A DNA stretch of 64,000 nucleotides, taken from the NCBI GenBank assembly GCA_016197205.1, contig JACPWG010000081.1, positions 124,001 through 188,000 of the forward strand, written 5' to 3'. Each line of letters opens with the position of its first letter. The stretch's first letter is position 1. The stretch is from Planctomycetota bacterium. Its GTDB lineage: Bacteria; Planctomycetota; MHYJ01; WSZJ01; JACPWG01. The position numbers were made by a program, and so were the translations under genes. The notes beneath the pieces were generated by a model. It was not told where the DNA came from. It searched no databases and saw only the letters and a list, made by a program, of their open reading frames with translations. Positions 23,870 through 32,315 of the stretch are shown one piece after another.

Positions 23870-26800
23870 CTACCCCGTCTCTCCCTCCCGAAGGCGCAGC
23901 GACCCCTCGCCGTACAGCACGTAGTTTGCCCAGTCCGGCTCGCCCTTCTCCCATAGTTCCCGCCGGCCCGCGCGCACCGCGTGATCGAGCGACCGCCCTT
24001 CTGCCAGCTCCCGGTACACGCGCGACGCGAAGAGCACCGCCGCGCCGTCGCCTACGCGCCAGAAGGTCCCAAGGTACGCCTCGATGCCGCTCTTCAGGAA
24101 CTGTTCGGCGAATGCACCCGGGCGAGCCCGGCCGCCCTTGGCTCGGACGCGCGCCGATTCGCACGCGTTCACGAAGGCAAGTCGCGGGGGCGTGCCGGCG
24201 CCGGACATGTCCGCGAGCGTCAAGCGCTCGCCCCCTGCGCAGACCAGGCCGCTCTCGTCCCGGCCCGGACCGTCGAAGAAGGCGTGCCCAATGTAGTGCA
24301 GCACGTCGATGTCGGGCCGGGCAAGAGCCGCCAGGATTGCCTGCTTTGTCGCCGCGGCCCCGGTCAGGTCGGTCTCCATCTGCACGGCAGCGAGGGTCCC
24401 GAGGATTTTTCGCACTTCGGCCGCCTCCGCCGGCGCTCCGACGAGATCCTCCGTGGGATTCACCACGAGGAGAAGTTTCAAAGCCCCAGACCGAAGGGGC
24501 CGTGCGAACAGGCGCTCCGAGGTCAAGCCCGGCATGGCCGGACGCCGCACGAGTCCATTCGTGATCGCGAGTCGGCGCTCGCCCACACGAAGCGCTTCGT
24601 AGGGAAGTCCCGCCGAGGTGACGTCGTGGAGGAGGATCAGGCGAGCGTCGCCGGTCTGCTGCAGCACGCGAACGCCTTCCACGCCGAAGATCTCCCGCGC
24701 CAATTCCTCCCCTCTCGCGTCCATTTCCATCATCGATGGGGTGGAACGTCCTTCGCCCCGGGCCAGTTCTTCCAGCCGCGCCGGGGACATCGACGACGAC
24801 ACCGTGAGCGCAGCGGCCGATCCGCCCGGGGGCAGGACCGTCACCGCGATCTTGCCGTTCGCATACGTTACCGAAGCAATCGTCTGCGGTTCCCCCCCCT
24901 TCGGCATCACGGGCGAAGGCTCGGGGCGCCGCGCCGAGAGCAGCACATCCCCGCGGTCTTTCAGCACAGCCCGGATTCCGTCGAAACGAGCCTCGTCGAT
25001 TTCGAACCACACGAGGGTGAGCGTGGAGGTCGTCTTGGCGAAGCCCGCCAACATGGCGTCGACGATGGGCTTCAGGTCGGACGCGACGTTTCCTCCGAAG
25101 GTGACGACGGCGACACGCGTGAAGCCCCAGCGATCGGCGACCTCGGCGGTCTCCTCCGCGGCCCGCCGCACGGCCTCGGGCGTGGTTCGTTCGCCCAGCG
25201 CACCGAGATCGGCGAGGTACAACCAGTCGGCGTCGAGCCCAGCGCCCGGGAGGCTCACGAGCTTCTGCCCCGCCGAGCGGGCGACGGAGAGTCGCCCCCC
25301 CAGCACGCGATCGAGGTCGGCGCCGGCGCCCCCCGGCGTAACGTCGCGAAAAGTTGCGACCGCGAGCAGGTCGACTTCGCGCGCCTCCGTAATGTTGCCG
25401 CGCACCAACTCCACGCGCACCTTGCCTCGCGCCTCGCGCGCGATGACCCGGAGCAGCCCGTTCAAAACGAGCGAGGTGAGGAGCAACGGATCGCGTGTCC
25501 GAAAGAGCGTGCGATTTTCGGAGACGGTCAGGCCGTTCCATTCCCGCGACGCGGCGTCGGATGCCAGCAGAGGCTTCGCGCAATCGACGACGCGGTTCGC
25601 GAGCTCCTCCATGCTGCCAGGGAGGCCCAGCCGTGTGCGGTCCGGGTCCTCGTCAATGGCGCGCGCCCTCTCGACGAATGACGCATCCCCGGCGAACTTA
25701 GCATCCAACAGCCGCTCGGGGGTGGAGCGCCCTTCGAACAGGTCCGCCACGAGGGCTGCCGCTCCACCGAAACCGCCCGCGACATACAGCGGAGCGTTCT
25801 CTTGGAGCGTTCGCCACGCCTCTTCGACGATTCCGGGGAAACGGCCGCCGTAGCCTGGTCCCCGGTCCCCTCGCGGCAGGGCCTGGCCACCGAGCAGTAT
25901 CCTCGCGAAGCAGCGCTTCGCCATGACCCTGCGCATGTCGGAGAAGTACAGCGCCGTGCGACCCGGCGAGACCTCGCCGGCCGGCCCCGGCAAGAGCGCG
26001 TCCTCGCCGATGTCCTCCGGATCGACCATCTTGCGGGCCGTCACCGCGGAATTTTCTTCGACGGTAACCGTCGCGCCCACGAAACTGTGGAGATAGTCCG
26101 ACGGAGCGATGGCGAGCTGGTTGTAGGCCTGGATGAGTTCCGAGAGCAGCGCGTCGAATCCGCCCCTTCGGAAGTCGCCTCCATACGCGAGGCCCGCGCC
26201 GGCGGAAATCAGCGTGCGTGCGAGGTGGACGGTCGCGTCCAGCACATGCCCCGCAGTGAAGCCTTCCGGTCCCCCGGCGTCGGAGTCCTCGGAGAGCGAC
26301 ATGGCGACGAGGCGGCCGGCCAGCGGGGCCTCCATCGCGGGGACCTCGGAGTTGCGAAGCATCCGGCGGTAGAGCGTCGTCGGCGTCACCAGTCGCAGCC
26401 GCGGCTGGGCGCGGTGCAGCACGGACCGTTCGTGGATAGACAGCTCCGGATCCGGGTGCAGCACGAGCACGGGCCCGGTTGCGCGGAGCGGGCCCTGCGC
26501 CAGATCGAGAAGCTCGGGTGGGCGAGGGAGGCAGATCGTGTCGGCAGGGAGGCCCGCCGCGGAAACGGCCCCCGCAGCCGCGAGGGCGAAATGGCGGGCC
26601 TTCAGCCACTCCACCATTGCCCTCGACACCACCTCCCCCGGATCCTTGTTCCAGACCACCGTCGGGCCGTTGCCCGCATACGGAAGGCTGCGCGCTTCGC
26701 CCTTCACCAGCACTTCCACCGTGAGCGTGGGCAAGCCGCTCTTTTTTGCGGCGAAGAGCTCTCGCTGGCACCAGACGCGCGAGCTGTAGGCGTCGGTTCG

Positions 26801-27460
26801 AACGGCCACGAACACCCCCTGCCCAGCCGCCTTGTCGAGTTGTGCCGCGAGGGAATGACCCGGCCGGAGATCCGTGGCGTCGAAGAATGCCTCCCCGGTG
26901 GTCTGCGTCTTCACGTAGTCGCTGAGCGTGCGGGCCGCATGGCCGGTGCCCTCCAGATCCGCCTTCGTGTGGGAGACGAAGAGAGGGATCCTGCTGTCGT
27001 CCCGGCGGTCCAGCAGCGTGCGACAGGCCGCCATCGCGATCTCGTGCAGCGTGGCGCGTGCATCGCCGGAAGGTTCGTAGAGCTTCGTCAGGAGAGCCTT
27101 CCCTTCAAGCCCTCCCTCCTCGTTTCGCCACACGGCGCAAGTCGGAACCGCGAGGACGTGCCCCGGCCCCAGCTCCTTGTGCCATGCATGCAGGCGCTCG
27201 AGCACCCGGCGGCGTGTTCCCTGGTTTTCAAACGACGGCTGCCCGAGCACCGCCACGACGATCACATGCTTGGCCGCGTCCGGCCGTACGTGCTCGGGCG
27301 TCGATGCGACGAGGACGGGAATCCCTGCGCCAAAGGCCAACGGATCGCCGAGGGGGCGGGTCAGCCGCTCGTAGAGCATCGTCCCGAGCTTCCTCGCCTC
27401 TTCGTGTTCCTCTTTTGTGAAGCACACCGTCTGGAGCTGAAGTGGAGGCAGGTAGGTCAT
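23870..27460 (-). CDS. TIR-SLOG-macro-like-CHAT multidomain protein
   Basis: 1196 residues from the ATG at 27458-27460 (GAGGTGG upstream). An N-terminal Rossmann-like region (1-155) is followed by a TIR domain at 158-290 (PLFVSHTKADLEG, FFDATDLRPGHSL, SSRVWCQREL with E234). About 405-600 is SLOG-like (GAGLAYGGDFRRGGFDALL, ARILLGGQ, GRFPGIVEEAW, GGFGGAAALVADLF). About 690-800 resembles the macro-like N-domain of M17 peptidases. The C-terminus (about 910-1196) is a CHAT caspase-like protease with the H1059 (HYIGHAFFD) and C1100 (FVNACES) pair. Known parallels suggest nucleotide sensing by SLOG, NAD cleavage by TIR and proteolysis by CHAT. All catalytic residues look intact. Probably a cell-suicide or signalling hub. 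Confidence 0.82.
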   Translation of the reverse strand: MTYLPPLQLQTVCFTKEEHEEARKLGTMLYERLTRPLGDPLAFGAGIPVLVASTPEHVRPDAAKHVIVVAVLGQPSFENQGTRRRVLERLHAWHKELGPGHVLAVPTCAVWRNEEGGLEGKALLTKLYEPSGDARATLHEIAMAACRTLLDRRDDSRIPLFVSHTKADLEGTGHAARTLSDYVKTQTTGEAFFDATDLRPGHSLAAQLDKAAGQGVFVAVRTDAYSSRVWCQRELFAAKKSGLPTLTVEVLVKGEARSLPYAGNGPTVVWNKDPGEVVSRAMVEWLKARHFALAAAGAVSAAGLPADTICLPRPPELLDLAQGPLRATGPVLVLHPDPELSIHERSVLHRAQPRLRLVTPTTLYRRMLRNSEVPAMEAPLAGRLVAMSLSEDSDAGGPEGFTAGHVLDATVHLARTLISAGAGLAYGGDFRRGGFDALLSELIQAYNQLAIAPSDYLHSFVGATVTVEENSAVTARKMVDPEDIGEDALLPGPAGEVSPGRTALYFSDMRRVMAKRCFARILLGGQALPRGDRGPGYGGRFPGIVEEAWRTLQENAPLYVAGGFGGAAALVADLFEGRSTPERLLDAKFAGDASFVERARAIDEDPDRTRLGLPGSMEELANRVVDCAKPLLASDAASREWNGLTVSENRTLFRTRDPLLLTSLVLNGLLRVIAREARGKVRVELVRGNITEAREVDLLAVATFRDVTPGGAGADLDRVLGGRLSVARSAGQKLVSLPGAGLDADWLYLADLGALGERTTPEAVRRAAEETAEVADRWGFTRVAVVTFGGNVASDLKPIVDAMLAGFAKTTSTLTLVWFEIDEARFDGIRAVLKDRGDVLLSARRPEPSPVMPKGGEPQTIASVTYANGKIAVTVLPPGGSAAALTVSSSMSPARLEELARGEGRSTPSMMEMDARGEELAREIFGVEGVRVLQQTGDARLILLHDVTSAGLPYEALRVGERRLAITNGLVRRPAMPGLTSERLFARPLRSGALKLLLVVNPTEDLVGAPAEAAEVRKILGTLAAVQMETDLTGAAATKQAILAALARPDIDVLHYIGHAFFDGPGRDESGLVCAGGERLTLADMSGAGTPPRLAFVNACESARVRAKGGRARPGAFAEQFLKSGIEAYLGTFWRVGDGAAVLFASRVYRELAEGRSLDHAVRAGRRELWEKGEPDWANYVLYGEGSLRLREGETG

Positions 27461-27917
27461 GGTTCCACCTCTTCCCTTGCGGTCCTGAGAGTTCCGGGAG
27501 TGAAGCTCGATGGACCTTGCGACCTCGCGGAGGGAAGGAGGCCACATCGCCGAGGATTCGATCTAGCAGGAGCGGATACGAGAGTTCGGTCGCGAAGGCG
27601 AGTCGGCACGTCGCCGGGATGCCCGTCTGCCAAGCAAGCCCACGGGAGCGCCTCGGCCCGATCTTCCCTCTGGGCGCGCTCATGGGCAAGAATCTCGTCG
27701 ATCGGACCGGAGGCCTAGCGGTCGGACAGGGGCTGGCCGAGGGTTGACTGGGGTGACGGGTTCCGGTGCATGTTCCCGGGACGGGCCCCGCGAGAGCTTT
27801 ACGCCTTCCCTTGTCCGCGATCTTACCCCTCTGCGTGTCTTCGATCAAGCGCCACTATGGAGGCGAGCGCCACGACGCGGGCCTTTACCCTCCGGCCGGG
27901 AGTGCATTCCCCCGCGG
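27461..27917. other. Intergenic region without visible gene
   Basis: 457 bp upstream of the CHAT gene and downstream of the archaemetzincin-like gene. I find no supported coding sequence, repeat copy or RNA here. It should contain the promoter of the CHAT/TIR pair, but no clear promoter boxes stand out. Confidence 0.5.
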
Positions 27918-28820
27918 TCAGTGCCCCGGCGGCTGCAGATGCTTCAACTCCGCCTCCGCCAGCGTGTGGCAGACGGGGCAGTAGTCGTCACCGAGGCCGT
28001 CCAGGTCTTCGACGCGCTCCACGCGAAACATGGCGCAGCCCGGGCGCCGGCAATTCTGGTCGGTGTGCAGCAGGGTATGTCCGAGGGCCTGAAGGGCCGC
28101 ACGGAAGAGCCTTCGGGAGGCGACGGCGGCATCGCCGCCGGCGGCGCCCCGCTCGAGCCCGGCCGTGGAGACGACGGCCGCGGCGCCGAAGCCGTGCCCG
28201 ACGCCCGCGACCCAGGCGCGTCCCGGCCGCGCCAGCTCGCGATCGGTGACGAGCAGGAGCCGGCCGTGTTCCCCTCGCACGTGCTGCGCCGTGAGGTCGA
28301 GCATCGTTTCGGCGTTCGTCGCGCCTCCGTCGATGCGCGGGAGGCCGGTGAAGGACAACGGGGAGGCTTCGCTCTCCACGGGGAGCCGCATGCGCGCGGC
28401 GAGGAAGGCCTCGAGGGTCGCGCGAAGCCCCTGCTCGATGTTGCCGTCCAGGAGCAGGAGAAAGCGGCCTTCGAGCTCGAACGTGGGCTCGAGGTGCGGC
28501 GGCGGGCGGCGGGGCGGCCCATAGGAGGGGAGCATGCGAGTTTGCAGGAGGATGAAGGTCCGCGCCAGCTCGCGCGTCTCCGCGTCCCCGGATTCTCGAA
28601 ACGCATGGCAAAGGCCGTCCACGGCGGCGGGGCTGCCGAAGCTGGACATGGCGTAGACGGCCGCGCGGGAAACGGCGGGGTCGGGCGACAGCGCTTCCTT
28701 CTCGAGCGCCGCGAGGCGCCACGGCGGGTAGCCAAGCACGCCGGCCAGCACGAGGAGCAGGGCGAGGATCGTCCAGCGGGCGCCGGCGGACAGAGGCAGG
28801 CGCAAGGCGGGGGGGGACAT
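27918..28820 (-). CDS. Archaemetzincin-like membrane-anchored protein with degenerate active site
   Basis: 300 residues from the ATG at 28818-28820 (GGAGG upstream). There is an N-terminal membrane anchor (about 13-33), a short HEAT-like helical part, then an archaemetzincin domain. The structural zinc part is conserved in form: CRRPGCAMF, then DDYCPVCHTL near the C-terminus. The catalytic HExxHxxGxxHC motif is eroded: the segment reads QALGHTLLHTDQNC, with Q and A in place of the first His and the Glu. It is therefore probably not an active peptidase and may be a binding protein. The gene has normal codon use and a good start, so it is not simply decaying. Confidence 0.72.
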   Translation of the reverse strand: MSPPALRLPLSAGARWTILALLLVLAGVLGYPPWRLAALEKEALSPDPAVSRAAVYAMSSFGSPAAVDGLCHAFRESGDAETRELARTFILLQTRMLPSYGPPRRPPPHLEPTFELEGRFLLLLDGNIEQGLRATLEAFLAARMRLPVESEASPLSFTGLPRIDGGATNAETMLDLTAQHVRGEHGRLLLVTDRELARPGRAWVAGVGHGFGAAAVVSTAGLERGAAGGDAAVASRRLFRAALQALGHTLLHTDQNCRRPGCAMFRVERVEDLDGLGDDYCPVCHTLAEAELKHLQPPGH

Positions 28821-28861
28821 GGAGGCCTCCGGGAGCAGGCCGCGAGGGCGCAGCGGGTACG

Positions 28862-29201
28862 AGTGGCCCGTCGACGCAGTCCAGGCACGATGCCTGAGTA
28901 CCGCTCCACGGAAGTCGGTGACCAATAGGCGAAGGCAAGTTTGGCTGCCCGCGAGGCGCGCGAGCGAGGCGTAGTAACGGAGAACTACGGCGAGCGAGCG
29001 CAACAAAGCGAGCGGCCAAAATCGCCGAGCAAATTGGTCACCCAATTCTGTGAGGCGGTACTGAGGGCGCGGGCTTCCCTCCTTCGCTCGCACGACGCGA
29101 GCTACGGAGCGCAGGTCGGCCCGCGCGAACGGCCGCATGGGTTACGACCCGCTTTGGCTGAGTCGACGACTGTGTCCAAAGTTAGTCAAGGGGCAACTGG
29201 C
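28862..29201. repeat. Family A repeat interrupted by a family B element
   Basis: The left part (28862-28897) and right part (29062-29201) together give a family A copy like 14168-14339. Between them sits a 164-bp B element. This nesting shows that B inserted after A. Confidence 0.75.
28898..29061. mobile_element. Family B MITE-like element, 164 bp, copy 1
   Basis: The ends GTACCGCTCCACGGAAGTCG and its near reverse complement form terminal inverted repeats of about 28 bp. Direct TGA duplications flank it (28895-28897 and 29062-29064). Copies of exactly the same length are at 54021, 59422 and 61237. No open frame of its own is present, so it is non-autonomous. Confidence 0.85.
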
Positions 29202-29226
29202 GCAGGCCTGGGACGACGACGTCCGG

Positions 29227-30162
29227 CTACCTCAGCGGCCACGGGCGTTCCCAGGTCCCGGGAGGCGGCGGGAGCGCGCCGGGTGCTTCCGGGTGAAGCA
29301 AGGCGTGCAGGATTTCCAGGCCGTCCACGAGACTCGGACCGGGCGCGCTGAAGTACGAGTCGCCGTCTAAGGCGAACACCTGATCCCGCTGCACGGCGGG
29401 TAGCTCCTTCCACCCTTCCCGCTCGCACAGGCCCGCTGCCTCCCGCGCGGTCCGCTCCAGACCGAAGCCGCAGGGCAGGAGGAAGACGGCCTCCGGGGCG
29501 CCCGCGACGAACGCCTCCCAGGGAAGCCGCGCGGAAGGGGCGCGCGCGCGGCCGAAGAGGTCCTCCCCACCGGCGATGTCGACCATTTCGGGGATCCAAT
29601 GGCCGGCGGCCCAGAGCGGCTCGAGCCACTCGAGGCAGGCGACGCGGGGGCGGGTTCGAAGCGGACGCGCTCGCGTGAGCACGTCGTCGATGCGGCGCCG
29701 CAGCGCGGCGACGGCCGCCCGGGCCGCGTCCTCCGCTCCGGCGGCGGCGCCGACGCGCTCGACGTCGCCGAGCACGTCCTCCAGCCCCTGCGGGTCGAGC
29801 GAGAGCAGCGCGGGCGCTTTCGGCAACCGCTCCATGGCGCGGCGCACCTCGGCGTAGGGGGTCGCGCAGACCGTGCAGAGGTCTTGCGTGACGACGAGGT
29901 CGGGCGCGAGTTCCCGGACCGCGGCCTCGTCCAATCGGTAGAGCCCCTGCCCGGCCTCCAACTGTTCCGTCACCAGCCGGTCGATCTCCGCGCTCGACCG
30001 CCCCTCGAGAGGTGTCGTGTTCGACACGACGACCCGCGGCGTCGCGGCCCCGGGCGGGAGCTTGCATTCGTGCGTTGTGCCGACCACGCGGGCGCCGAGC
30101 CCGAGGTGGAAAAGGATTTGCGTCGCGCTCGGGACGAGGGAGACGATTCGCTGGGCGGCCAT
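29227..30162 (-). CDS. BtuF-like metal/cobalamin-binding protein without signal peptide
   Basis: 311 residues of the helical-backbone substrate-binding family (TroA/BtuF-like): RIVSLVPSATQILFHLGLG at the start, LAPDLVVTQDLC in the middle, and a C-terminal lobe with ALDGDSYFSAPGPSLVDGL. Family members bind cobalamin or iron chelates for ABC importers. This one lacks a signal peptide or lipobox and has no ABC transporter genes beside it, so it resembles the cytoplasmic cobalamin-binding relatives common in environmental genomes. The bound ligand is not established. It is a single-gene unit next to family A/B repeats. Confidence 0.8.
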   Translation of the reverse strand: MAAQRIVSLVPSATQILFHLGLGARVVGTTHECKLPPGAATPRVVVSNTTPLEGRSSAEIDRLVTEQLEAGQGLYRLDEAAVRELAPDLVVTQDLCTVCATPYAEVRRAMERLPKAPALLSLDPQGLEDVLGDVERVGAAAGAEDAARAAVAALRRRIDDVLTRARPLRTRPRVACLEWLEPLWAAGHWIPEMVDIAGGEDLFGRARAPSARLPWEAFVAGAPEAVFLLPCGFGLERTAREAAGLCEREGWKELPAVQRDQVFALDGDSYFSAPGPSLVDGLEILHALLHPEAPGALPPPPGTWERPWPLR

Positions 30163-30302
30163 GGGATCTCGCGCACGCTGTCTGAGGCTGGAGAGTCCGA
30201 TCCGACCGGCGTCGGGTGGCCAGGGGATTGCCGCGCCCCGACCGCGGGACCCGGGCGCCCCGGCGGCTCTGGTATTTTACCGATGGTCGTGCGGCGGGTC
30301 GA

Positions 30303-30473
30303 GGGCACGGCAACGCCGTGCCCCTACGCTTCGGCGTTCGCGAGCGCATGCCGCTACGTCGCGGCCCGCAGTCGCCACGGAGGCCGGCCTGGCCCCTTGT
30401 CCGCCGGTCGGCTACGGCCGCGCGGCAACCGAGTCCGTCGTCGGAGCAGGTGGGGCACGGCGTTGCCGTGCCC
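30303..30473. repeat. Pair of REP-like hairpins in inverted orientation
   Basis: Two 21-bp units (30303-30323 and 30453-30473) are exact reverse complements of each other. Each forms a hairpin with 9-bp arms GGGCACGGC/GCCGTGCCC and a 3-nt loop. The spacing of about 130 bp and facing orientation resemble a BIME. They lie in the 322-bp gap between the BtuF-like and aldehyde dehydrogenase genes, which holds no gene. Confidence 0.65.
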
Positions 30474-30484
30474 TCACATGCACG

Positions 30485-31954
30485 CTACGCGTTCAGGTCG
30501 ATCCACACGCTCTTCACCTGCGTGTACTGCTCCAGCGCGTGCTGCCCCAGCTCGCGGCCGAAACCGCTCTGCTTGTACCCGCCGAACGGAGACGCCGGAT
30601 CGTAGTAGTTGTAGGTGTTCACCCACACCGTCCCGGCCTTCAGCCGGCGCGCGACCCGATGCGCCTTCTTCACGTCCCGCGTCCAGACCGCCGCCGCGAG
30701 CCCGTAGCACGTGTCGTTCGCCTTCGCGACCGCGTCTTCCTCGTCGCCGAACGTCAGGACCGACAGCACCGGTCCGAAGATCTCCTCGCGGGCGATCTTC
30801 ATTCGGTTCTCGACCCCATCGAAGATCGTGGGCTGGACGTAGTAGCCACGACCCGCGCCGACCACGGCGCGCTCGCCGCCGAGCTTCAGCTCCGCGCCTT
30901 CCTGCTTGCCCGCCGCGCAATAGCCGAGGACCTTCTCGAACTGGTCCTTGCTCGCGACCGGCCCCATCCGGGTCTTCGGGTCGAGCGGGTCGCCGGGGAC
31001 CATCTTCTTCGCCCGCTCGACCACCTTCGCGACCAGCTCGTCGTGCGCCGCGGCCTGCACGAGGAGGCGCGAACCCGCCGCGCAGACCTCCCCCTTGTTG
31101 TAGAAGATGCCGGCCACCGCCCCGCGCGCCGCCGCGTCGAGGTCCGCGTCGGCCAGGACGACGTTCGGCGATTTGCCGCCCAGCTCGAGCGAGAGCTTCT
31201 TCACGGTCGCCGCCGCCTCGCGCATGATCGCCTGGCCGGTGGAGGTCTCGCCCGTGAACGCGATCTTGTCCACGCCGGGGTGGCGGACGAGGGCCATGCC
31301 GGCGCCGCTGCCCGCCCCGGTCAGGACGTTGAAGGCGCCGTCCGGCAGCCCCGCCTCCTGCATGAGCTCCCCGAGCTTGAGCGCGGTGAGCGGCGTCTGT
31401 CTCGAGGGCTTCAGGATCACCGCGTTCCCCGCAGCCAGCGCCGGCGCGATTTTCCACGAGGCGAGGAGGAGCGGGAAGTTCCAGGGCGTGATCGCGGCGA
31501 CCACGCCGAGCGGCTCGCGCAGCGTATAGTTGAAAAAATTGCCGCGGACCGGGATCGTCTCCCCCTGGATCTTCGTGGCCCACCCGGCGTAATACTGGAA
31601 CACCTCGGCGACCATCGGGATGTCGATGTTGCGGGACTCGGCGATCGGCTTCCCGACGTCAATCGTCTCGAGGTAGGCCAGCTCGTCCGCGTACTTCAGC
31701 ACGAGCTCGCCGATCCGCCAGACGATCTTCCCCCGGTCGGCGGCGGCCATCGTGCCCCAGGGCTTCTCCTCGAAGGCCTTGCGCGCCGCGGCCACGGCCG
31801 CGTCCGCGTCGCGCTCGTCCCCGAACGCGATCTGTGCGATCACCTCCTCGGTCGCGGGGTTGACGGTTTCGAAGGTCTTCCCCGAGGCCGCCTCCTGCCA
31901 CCGCCCGCCGATGAGGAGCTTGCCGGGCTTCACGGGAAACGTCGCGGTCGCCAT
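30485..31954 (-). CDS. NAD(P)-dependent aldehyde dehydrogenase (ALDH superfamily)
   Basis: 489 residues from the ATG at 31952-31954 with GGGAGTG upstream. All family motifs are intact: AITPWNFPLLLASWKIAPALAAG, ELGGKSPNVV with the general-base Glu, NKGEVCAAGSRLLV with the catalytic Cys, EEIFGPVLSV, and the C-terminal PFGGYKQSGFGRELG. It is most like the ALDH1/betaine-aldehyde dehydrogenase branch. The substrate cannot be fixed from sequence. The nearby enoyl-CoA hydratase suggests general carbon metabolism. A role in oxidising phosphonoacetaldehyde (PhnY-like) is conceivable given the PhnA-like gene 9 kb away, but nothing specific supports it. Confidence 0.9.
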   Translation of the reverse strand: MATATFPVKPGKLLIGGRWQEAASGKTFETVNPATEEVIAQIAFGDERDADAAVAAARKAFEEKPWGTMAAADRGKIVWRIGELVLKYADELAYLETIDVGKPIAESRNIDIPMVAEVFQYYAGWATKIQGETIPVRGNFFNYTLREPLGVVAAITPWNFPLLLASWKIAPALAAGNAVILKPSRQTPLTALKLGELMQEAGLPDGAFNVLTGAGSGAGMALVRHPGVDKIAFTGETSTGQAIMREAAATVKKLSLELGGKSPNVVLADADLDAAARGAVAGIFYNKGEVCAAGSRLLVQAAAHDELVAKVVERAKKMVPGDPLDPKTRMGPVASKDQFEKVLGYCAAGKQEGAELKLGGERAVVGAGRGYYVQPTIFDGVENRMKIAREEIFGPVLSVLTFGDEEDAVAKANDTCYGLAAAVWTRDVKKAHRVARRLKAGTVWVNTYNYYDPASPFGGYKQSGFGRELGQHALEQYTQVKSVWIDLNA

Positions 31955-32189
31955 GGTCGGGTCACTCCCTAGCGCGGCAGAGCCGCAACCCAACGCGGCG
32001 ACGTCGAAAGCGCCGCGCTAGAAAATCCCAAATCCCAAATCCCAACGCGGCGGAGTTGCAACCAAGAAAGTCGATGTCACGCCGCGTCATGGCCCCAACC
32101 CTTGTGCCGCAAGGCTTTCAGGCTAGGCCCCGAAATTTCCTTTCCGCGAACGAACGAGTCTTGGCGACAATAAACTCTCGTGCTCCTAC
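31955..32189. other. Intergenic DNA with short tandem AAATCCC motifs
   Basis: Around 32024-32045 the unit AAATCCC is repeated in tandem, and AACGCGGCG motifs occur nearby (31993, 32044). No gene or clear promoter is seen. Confidence 0.4.
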
Positions 32190-32297
32190 TTAGCCGGGGA
32201 GGCCCCGGAGGAGGAACTTCCACAGAAACGTCAAGATGCCGGCGAAGACAAGGCCGGCCGCGAAGAGGATCAGGATCCGTCGCAGGTTGGAAGCCAT
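32190..32297 (-). CDS. 35-residue single-pass membrane peptide
   Basis: A short open frame from the ATG at 32295-32297 to a TAA at 32190-32192 encodes MASNLRRILILFAAGLVFAG followed by ILTFLWKFLLRGLPG. The N-terminus has two arginines, then one hydrophobic stretch of about 20 residues, then a basic tail, as in genuine small membrane proteins. It follows the enoyl-CoA hydratase stop by 18 bp in the same direction, so it is probably the last gene of that operon. The ribosome binding site is weak. No family can be assigned to a peptide this small. Confidence 0.6.
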   Translation of the reverse strand: MASNLRRILILFAAGLVFAGILTFLWKFLLRGLPG

Positions 32298-32315
32298 CGC
32301 GTGCGTTCCGACCCG

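Noticed and set aside
25802..27718. A 638-codon plus-strand frame antisense to the CHAT gene
   Set aside because: It has no domain, and the opposite strand carries intact TIR and SLOG motifs across the same bases.
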